From Bog-257 sp963805985 (lineage in GTDB: Bacteria; Acidobacteriota; Terriglobia; Terriglobales; Acidobacteriaceae), in the NCBI GenBank assembly GCA_963805985.1, contig CAWDWG010000008.1:434001-498000 (forward strand): DNA of 64,000 nucleotides, given 5' to 3'. Both the position numbers and the translations under genes were made by a program. A model generated the notes under the pieces. That model was not told where the DNA came from and ran no database searches. It was given only the letters and a program-made list of their open reading frames with translations. This document shows positions 59,000-64,000 of the stretch, piece after piece. Each line of letters starts with the position of its first letter. Position 1 is the stretch's first letter.

Positions 59000-60226
59000 T
59001 TAGGGACGGTACAGTCCAAGCTTTGACCAGAAACTAACCCAATTGGCATAAGAGTGCCAGCGGTTCTGTCGCACCTTCATGCAAGCCCGCACCAGGTCAG
59101 GCTCGTCCCAAGGGACGTCATGATACCCGGACTGGAGATATTCACTCGCCGGATTCTGCACCCATGCCTGGGGAAACAAGGCGATTACCTGGCGGTCGAT
59201 TACACTGGTGACGTCAGGCGGCTCTCCGGTGAAACACGCGTACAACGATGCGGACAAGTCGTGGCCGGCTCCCAGCGGCAGATGGCAGACTTGCGTGGCG
59301 CGCGGATTTGCCTCGATGACATAGGCTTTCCCCGTACCCTCCTCCAGGATGAAATCGAAGCCATGCAGCCCCGATAGCCGAAGGCGACGCACGATCGTTT
59401 CTGCGGCTTCCGCCATCTCGCGATTGTCAATGAGCTGCAGCACGGTCGAGGGGCCCTTGGGTTCCCACACCGCCAGCACTTTGGCAGCGATGCTGGCAAC
59501 CACCTTGCCCTGCCAGCAGGCGACCTGGATGGTAGCGTCCGGTCCGGCGATAAAGCCCTGCACATTGACAACGGGTCTCTTGCGCAGCAGACAGGGCCGA
59601 AGCAAAGTAAAATCGAGGTCGAAAAACGCCCTGCTCACCGCCCGAGATGCCAAAGGTGGAGCACTTAGTAAGCGGAAGGCCTGGCCAGCCTCGGCTGCAG
59701 AACCCACGAATTGCACTCCCGCCCCACCCGACGAGCCGTTGGTCTTGAGCACCGCCGGGAACGCATGACCAGCAGACCAGGTTGCGAGTTCGCCGGCCGT
59801 GCTAACCGCCACCATTTCCGGTGCCGCTATCCCCTCCTCCCGGGCCAGAGCGATGAATCTGCTTCTGGCGGTAAGAATGGGATAGCTGGCAGGGTCTCCC
59901 AGCGAACGCTCTAACAGCTCTTGGATGGCCCGTGCAGCCTGCCCCGAGCATAGCGGGCTGTCATACAAGCCGTGGAGATGGGCGGTGGCGAGGGTATCGC
60001 AAGGAATCACCAAATCAGGGCGAGCCGCCTCGATCGCTCGCTGAAACGACGATGGACCAGCAAGTCCACGGTAAACATAGGTCCGTGGGGCCAGCTTCGT
60101 CTTGGCGATCGGATTACGTAAGGGGCACACCGCCTCAACGGTGAAGCCAACATTAGCAAGAGATATGGCTAGCCGGGCAGTCGAGAACCAGTTGGTAGTA
60201 GCGGCCAGCAGAACTTTGGGCTTCAT
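59000..60226 (-). CDS. ATP-grasp ligase-like protein
   Basis: 408 residues. Rossmann-like pre-domain (1-110; VLLAATTNWFSTARLAISLA), then the ATP-grasp fold: PAVLKTNGSSGGAGVQFV (ATP lid) and GFDFILEEGTGKAYVIEANPRATQV, with the Glu and Asn that bind Mg. Such proteins make amide or carboxyphosphate bonds; relatives attach amino acids to acyl or sugar carboxylates. Neighbours are an acyl-ACP set and acyltransferases, so an amide between an acyl chain and an amino compound is a fair guess. It is divergent from the flavin oxidoreductase. Confidence 0.82.
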   Translation of the reverse strand: MKPKVLLAATTNWFSTARLAISLANVGFTVEAVCPLRNPIAKTKLAPRTYVYRGLAGPSSFQRAIEAARPDLVIPCDTLATAHLHGLYDSPLCSGQAARAIQELLERSLGDPASYPILTARSRFIALAREEGIAAPEMVAVSTAGELATWSAGHAFPAVLKTNGSSGGAGVQFVGSAAEAGQAFRLLSAPPLASRAVSRAFFDLDFTLLRPCLLRKRPVVNVQGFIAGPDATIQVACWQGKVVASIAAKVLAVWEPKGPSTVLQLIDNREMAEAAETIVRRLRLSGLHGFDFILEEGTGKAYVIEANPRATQVCHLPLGAGHDLSASLYACFTGEPPDVTSVIDRQVIALFPQAWVQNPASEYLQSGYHDVPWDEPDLVRACMKVRQNRWHSYANWVSFWSKLGLYRP

Positions 60227-60250
60227 CGATTGGTCTATTCGGGCATGTAA

Positions 60251-60269
60251 ATTACTGCATTGTAGTAAT
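60251..60269. promoter_or_regulatory. 19-bp palindrome ATTACTGCATTGTAGTAAT between divergent genes
   Basis: Arms of 9 bp around one central base with a single mismatch. The half-site TGTAGT equals that at 1013-1027. It is 25 bp from the ATP-grasp start and 47 bp from the flavin-oxidoreductase start, a place where one repressor could govern both. The shape is like a BlaI/MecI/CopY operator. The regulator is not in the window. Confidence 0.5.
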
Positions 60270-60315
60270 ATCTCAAGCGAGTAGCCGTTTAATAGTAGTC
60301 TTTCCAGGGAATGTT

Positions 60316-61599
60316 GTGAACGAGCTTGCGGAAGTCGCCATTGTTGGTGCTGGTCCCTACGGGTTGTCGATTGCCGCGCATTTGCGGGCCGCAGGGTTGA
60401 GTTTTCGGATCTTTGGCTTTCCCATGCAATCCTGGCGCGAGCATATGCCCCCGGGAATGCATCTGAAGTCCGACGGCTTCGCTTCGAACCTTTCGGACCC
60501 GAAGGGCTCCTTCACGCTGGGGCAGTTTTGCGCCGAACAGCGAATCCCTTACCACGATACGAAAATCCCCGTTCGGCTGGACACCTTTACGGCCTACGGA
60601 CTCGAATTCCAGAAACGATTCGTGCCGGAGCTCGAACAGACGCCGGTCACGGCAATCGACAGGATTCCGGGCGGCTTCTCTCTCAAACTGGGCACCGGCG
60701 AAGTAGTGACTGCACGCAATGTGGTTTTGGCCGTGGGCATCAGCCACTTTGCTCATGTGCCTGCGGAGCTGGCCGGCTTGCCGGCGCAATTCCTCTCCCA
60801 CAGTTCGGCTCACAGCTCGGTCGAACAGTTTCGTGGAAGGAATGTGACTGTCCTCGGCGGAGGCGCATCAGCAGCCGATTTAGCCGCGATCCTGGCGGAG
60901 AGCGGCGCACACGTCACCATCGTCGCGCGCTGCTCCTCATTGCGTTTCCACACCGGACCGGCGGTGGCCGCGCGCTCTCTTTGGGAGCGCGTTCGGCGTC
61001 CGTCCTCCGGACTCGGTCCCGGTTTGAGCTCCCGTTTCTTCGCCGACTTCCCTGGGCTCTTTCGCTACTTGCCCAAAGCTCAGCGCCTGCGACTGGTAAA
61101 AACCACGTTCGGGCCGGCCGCCGGCTGGACGGTCAAGGACCGGATCGTTGGCCGGGTGCCGATGATGCTGGGATATACGGTTAAGCGCACCGAAGTTCGC
61201 AACGGTCAAGTCCGTCTGTTGCTCAGTGGGCCAGATGGCTCGGACATAGAACACATGACCGACCATGTGATCGCCGCTACCGGCTATCGCGTTGACCTGC
61301 ATCGATTGACCTTCCTGAGCGAAGAGATTGGCTCACAACTGCGTGCGGTGGAACACGCTCCGCTAGTCTCGGTGGGCTTTGAGTCCTCCGTACCCGGGCT
61401 CTTCTTTGTCGGGGTCGCTGCCGCCAATACTTTCGGACCAGTTTTGCGATTTGCCTTCGGCGCTGATTTCACCGCCCGTCGAGTAACGAGTGCTCTCCAG
61501 CGCTCCGCCAGGAGTGGCGTGAAGCGGCGAGATTCCGTTTCGTTGCTGAATCCGATCCCTCCTTTGTCCGATCCTTCCTCAGAGAGATCGATGGATTGA
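60316..61599 (+). CDS. FAD/NAD(P)-dependent monooxygenase-like protein
   Basis: 427 residues from GTG 60316 (CAGGGA 5 nt upstream). FAD motif VAIVGAGPYGLSIAAHLRA (about 7-25), NAD(P) motif VTVLGGGASAADLAAILAES, and ATGYRVDLH near the C-terminus, as in N- or S-hydroxylating flavoproteins and lysine/ornithine monooxygenase relatives. The substrate is unknown. The C-terminal about 30 residues are Ser/Pro rich. It probably works with the ATP-grasp gene across the shared promoter. Confidence 0.82.
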   Translation: MNELAEVAIVGAGPYGLSIAAHLRAAGLSFRIFGFPMQSWREHMPPGMHLKSDGFASNLSDPKGSFTLGQFCAEQRIPYHDTKIPVRLDTFTAYGLEFQKRFVPELEQTPVTAIDRIPGGFSLKLGTGEVVTARNVVLAVGISHFAHVPAELAGLPAQFLSHSSAHSSVEQFRGRNVTVLGGGASAADLAAILAESGAHVTIVARCSSLRFHTGPAVAARSLWERVRRPSSGLGPGLSSRFFADFPGLFRYLPKAQRLRLVKTTFGPAAGWTVKDRIVGRVPMMLGYTVKRTEVRNGQVRLLLSGPDGSDIEHMTDHVIAATGYRVDLHRLTFLSEEIGSQLRAVEHAPLVSVGFESSVPGLFFVGVAAANTFGPVLRFAFGADFTARRVTSALQRSARSGVKRRDSVSLLNPIPPLSDPSSERSMD

Positions 61600-61770
61600 T
61601 TCCGGTTCCGGAAGCCGCGCTTCTCTCCCCACGATCGCCGAAACCCTCATCCACAATATGCGTATGCCCGAGCCGCGAGATGCCGCTATCGCTTGGAGTG
61701 CGCCCTTCGATGAACCCCATGATGGCGTAGTAGGACAACGCCCGCAGCCGTCGGGAAATCGACGCCGAAA

Positions 61771-62442
61771 ATGCTTGAAGTTGGGCTAGAATCGGCCTTA
61801 CTCAGGAGTGCGCTCTTGCGCAAAGCGGCGAAATCGCTGGCTTCTCTCGTGTTTCGTGCAGCCGTATTTCCGGCTGCTCTGATCACCGGCTTCGGACGTT
61901 GGCAAACCGGATTCGAGTTCTTTGCGCAGCATTTTGCCGGGTTCTCCGGCATCATTGGTAGCTACTTGCGGGTGGCCTATTACCGCCTCACCCTGGAAAA
62001 AGTTGGCCATGACTGCCATATAGCAATCGGGTCATTCTTTGCCAGCCGGCGGTCCTCCATGGGTAGCCGTGTAGGGATAGGGGCCTATTGTGTACTCGGT
62101 CAGGTTTCTTTAGGCGACGGCACCATCATGGCGACCGGCGTTCAAATCATTAGTGGCTCGCGCCAGCATTTGCGCGACGAACACGGGCATTTGACCGATG
62201 TGGGACGCAACTTTGATCGCATAAAGATTGGCCAGGAGTGTTGGCTGGGAGCTGGCGCGATCGTTATGGCTGATTTGGGAGATAGGGTCACCGTCGCCCT
62301 TGGGTCGGTTGTCTTCCGCGATGTGCCTTCCGGAGCCATGGTGGCAGGGAACCCGGCGCGCCTTATTCCCCGTAGCGTTCAAAGGGAGAATAAAACTACC
62401 GCGCTGGAGCGGCGTAATGAAGCCACGCAAGCTGGGTTTTGA
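61771..62442 (+). CDS. Left-handed beta-helix acyltransferase (hexapeptide repeat)
   Basis: 223 residues. An N-terminal hydrophobic/helical part (1-70; LASLVFRAAVFPAALITGF) is followed by hexapeptide repeats (about 80-190; VGHDCHIAIGSFF, MGSRVGIGAYCVLGQV, GDGTIMATGVQII, IGQECWLGAGAIV) and the usual MVAGNPARLIP tail. Acetyl- or other acyl-CoA/ACP transfer to a sugar or amine is expected. The C-terminal 25 residues are charged. Confidence 0.82.
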   Translation: MLEVGLESALLRSALLRKAAKSLASLVFRAAVFPAALITGFGRWQTGFEFFAQHFAGFSGIIGSYLRVAYYRLTLEKVGHDCHIAIGSFFASRRSSMGSRVGIGAYCVLGQVSLGDGTIMATGVQIISGSRQHLRDEHGHLTDVGRNFDRIKIGQECWLGAGAIVMADLGDRVTVALGSVVFRDVPSGAMVAGNPARLIPRSVQRENKTTALERRNEATQAGF

Positions 62443-62456
62443 AAAACCGACAAGGG

Positions 62457-63182
62457 CTACACGGGGGCGCGTAGTTCGGTTGCTGCTTCCTTCTGTGGTA
62501 GCGGAAACTTCCTGGCAGGATTGCCCAGCGCCAGAGTGTTGGGCGGAACGTCGCTGGTCACGACCGAACCGAATGCCACGACACTGTTCTTGCCAATCGT
62601 GACGCCGGGCATGATCACCGACTGATATCCCAGCCAGACGTTGTCCTCAATCACGACCGGCCTGACTTCGTCGTCCGTAACCGGCGCTCCCGCTAGTCGC
62701 GCCACAGGATCTAGGGGGTGGCCCGGAGCGTCAAGAATGCAGACACATCCTGCAATCAAGCATCCTTGCCCAATTGAGATCTGTTTGTTGACCGCGAAGA
62801 TGGTCCCGTGGCCGATCATTGTATTGGAGCCAATTGTCAGCTTCGGCCGGGCCGCATGGCGCGCCCCGAAATGAAAGCTGCACTTTCCATCGATGGTCAC
62901 GTTATCTCCAATGATCAACTCACCGCGACCCTGTATCCAATGCAAGAACACGCCGGTATGCAGGTTTCGGCCGTACACAGCACAATAAGACTTGAAGAAT
63001 GGCTCGCAGACAAATACCCGCGCCACGAAGTAATACACGGAGCGAATCGCCACTACGATCCAAACCAGCGGCATCGCCAGAACTCTCGGAGCCGGCACGC
63101 TGAAGTTGTTTACCGTTTGCCGGACGGAGCGCACCATCCGCGGGAACCAGTGATCCGATGTGGCAAGGGTTTTGCGAATCAT
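62457..63182 (-). CDS. Left-handed beta-helix acyltransferase with N-terminal membrane segment
   Basis: 241 residues. A hydrophobic helix (about 38-58; LAMPLVWIVVAIRSVYYFVA) is followed by the hexapeptide helix (IGDNVTIDGKCSFHFGAR, IGSNTMIGHGTIFAVN, IEDNVWLGYQSVIMPGV, ALGNPARKFP). The His-containing active loop is CILDAPGHPLDP. It resembles maltose/galactoside O-acetyltransferases. Its ATG overlaps the acyl-ligase stop by 4 bp, so the ligase and this transferase are translated together. Confidence 0.85.
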   Translation of the reverse strand: MIRKTLATSDHWFPRMVRSVRQTVNNFSVPAPRVLAMPLVWIVVAIRSVYYFVARVFVCEPFFKSYCAVYGRNLHTGVFLHWIQGRGELIIGDNVTIDGKCSFHFGARHAARPKLTIGSNTMIGHGTIFAVNKQISIGQGCLIAGCVCILDAPGHPLDPVARLAGAPVTDDEVRPVVIEDNVWLGYQSVIMPGVTIGKNSVVAFGSVVTSDVPPNTLALGNPARKFPLPQKEAATELRAPV

Positions 63183-64000
63183 TCGGTTCTTCGAGCCGCC
63201 TCAGAGTGTTCCATCGCCGCCGGATTGCCGCGTCGCATCTTCTTGAAGCGCTCGCCGTATTGCGCGTCGTTCACAATCTCAATCTTGGCGGGGATCTTGT
63301 ACGCTGCCAGCCGCGATGCACAGAACTCACGCATCCGCCGGCGAAAAACGGGCAGCTCCTCCGCTTCGAAAAGATTGAAGCGCGCCGTGACTACCTGCCC
63401 GGTGATGGGATTCGGCATCGCGCTGACCGTCACATCTTTGACATTAGGCATGTCGAGCAAAACATTTTCAACCTCGACGGGGAAGACCTTCTCGCCGCCG
63501 ACATTGATGACCTCACTCTTACGGCCCAGGATGCGCAAGAACTCGCCGTCAACCTCGACGTTGTCGCCGGTGTCGAACCAGCCGTCTTCGTCGAAGGGCG
63601 ACGGAGCATTGAGATATCCAAGCATCGCCGAGCGCGTGCGTATCCGGAGCGTGCCGTGCTCTACCTTGATCTCGACTCCTTCGCCTCCAACCTTCACCCA
63701 CAGCGAATCCGGACTGCGCGACTTCGAGCGCAGGATGCCGAGCTCCGATAGTCCGTAGGTCTGCAGCAAATCGACATTGGGCAGGATCTCATGAAGCCGC
63801 TGCAGCGTGCGCTCCGGCATAACCTCTGTGCCATAAGTGACGCGGCGCAGCGATGAGAGATCGTGACGCTTCCATGCTTCCGAGATAAGGAGCAGGTTAA
63901 GAAACGTGGGCGACGTAGGTAACAGCTCCGACTCGATGGCGCGCAATGGCCGAAGCAAATCTGCTCCGGATCGCGATTCTCGACGGCGACGACGGTTCCC
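63179..64000 (-). CDS. AMP-dependent acyl ligase, C-terminal part, cut by window edge and apparently frameshifted
   Basis: The continuous frame from 63179 to about 63930 is the C-terminal half of an ANL-superfamily ligase: ELLPTSPTFLNLLL, LLQTYGLSELGILRS (A5-like), GWFDTGDNVEVDG, GRKSEVINVGGEKVFPVEVE and the C-terminal lid. Upstream, the homologous sequence continues in other frames: GTVVAVENRDPEQICF (about 63952-63999) and AIARHRV in between. Removing one G near 63950 and one near 63928 restores a typical ligase. Either the gene is damaged or these are sequence errors. It would load an acyl chain onto CoA or the ACP. It overlaps the acyltransferase gene by 4 bp. Confidence 0.8.
   Translation of the reverse strand, partial: GNRRRRRESRSGADLLRPLRAIESELLPTSPTFLNLLLISEAWKRHDLSSLRRVTYGTEVMPERTLQRLHEILPNVDLLQTYGLSELGILRSKSRSPDSLWVKVGGEGVEIKVEHGTLRIRTRSAMLGYLNAPSPFDEDGWFDTGDNVEVDGEFLRILGRKSEVINVGGEKVFPVEVENVLLDMPNVKDVTVSAMPNPITGQVVTARFNLFEAEELPVFRRRMREFCASRLAAYKIPAKIEIVNDAQYGERFKKMRRGNPAAMEHSEAARRTE

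Overview
The window looks like chromosome of an Acidobacteriota bacterium, probably class Terriglobia (Koribacter/Terriglobales-like). I infer this from recognised gene content: an ECF sigma factor beside a TPR-type Ser/Thr kinase, a GloVer-repeat secreted protein, a MoxR/DUF58/DUF4350/DUF4129 cluster, a hemX-hemA-hemC-hemD run, and intergenic DNA rich in short heptanucleotide arrays and small palindromic repeats. GC is fairly high throughout. I see no prophage, insertion sequence or CRISPR array. The placement comes from family recognition, not from a search.

Left part (1-15.5 kb): a DUF3300 protein cut by the window edge, tRNA-Ala(CGC), an HI0933-type flavoprotein, an elongation factor P paralogue with an arginine loop, a secreted two-module protein split by one in-frame stop, a potassium channel, a large GloVer-repeat protein, and a Ser/Thr kinase with its ECF sigma factor. 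Centre-left (15.5-35 kb): RDD and SpoIIM-type membrane proteins with overlapping divergent starts, then DUF58-MoxR-DUF4350-DUF4129 plus a membrane protein, a secreted amidohydrolase, an ion channel with an altered filter, an MBL-rhodanese protein, MalQ, an RHH/PIN toxin-antitoxin pair, NAD-type isocitrate dehydrogenase, NrdR, a flippase-like membrane protein, a lytic transglycosylase, a HAD phosphatase and a histidine-phosphatase lipoprotein.

Centre-right (35-50.5 kb): a GalT-like protein without the catalytic HPH, a TonB-like protein, the heme operon preceded by a perfect TGTGA-N6-TCACA palindrome, a Fur-family regulator with palindromes in front of it, a cytochrome c, a GrpB remnant, a Crp/Fnr regulator, a proline-rich repeat protein, TldD, and an ankyrin/LssY-like protein.

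Right part (50.6-64 kb) is the most unusual region. It holds a formyltransferase-like/GIPC-transferase-like fusion, a three-part SGNH hydrolase-carbamoyltransferase fusion with an unassigned C-terminal tail, a four-gene acyl-ACP module (enoyl-reductase-like SDR, ACP, truncated methyltransferase, FabZ), a divergent ATP-grasp/flavin-oxidoreductase pair around a 19-bp palindrome, two left-handed beta-helix acyltransferases, and an AMP-dependent acyl ligase that runs off the edge and appears to carry two frameshifts. Together these suggest a pathway that formylates, carbamoylates and acylates a glycan or lipid, continuing beyond the right edge. That function is inference.

Three scales of repeats stand out: heptanucleotide arrays, two of them paired in opposite orientation about 100 bp apart; a dispersed repeat with GTCATC and CTGCTTTT ends in three copies, one forming the 5' end of the transglycosylase reading frame; and an in-gene 96-bp tandem repeat coding for proline-rich units.
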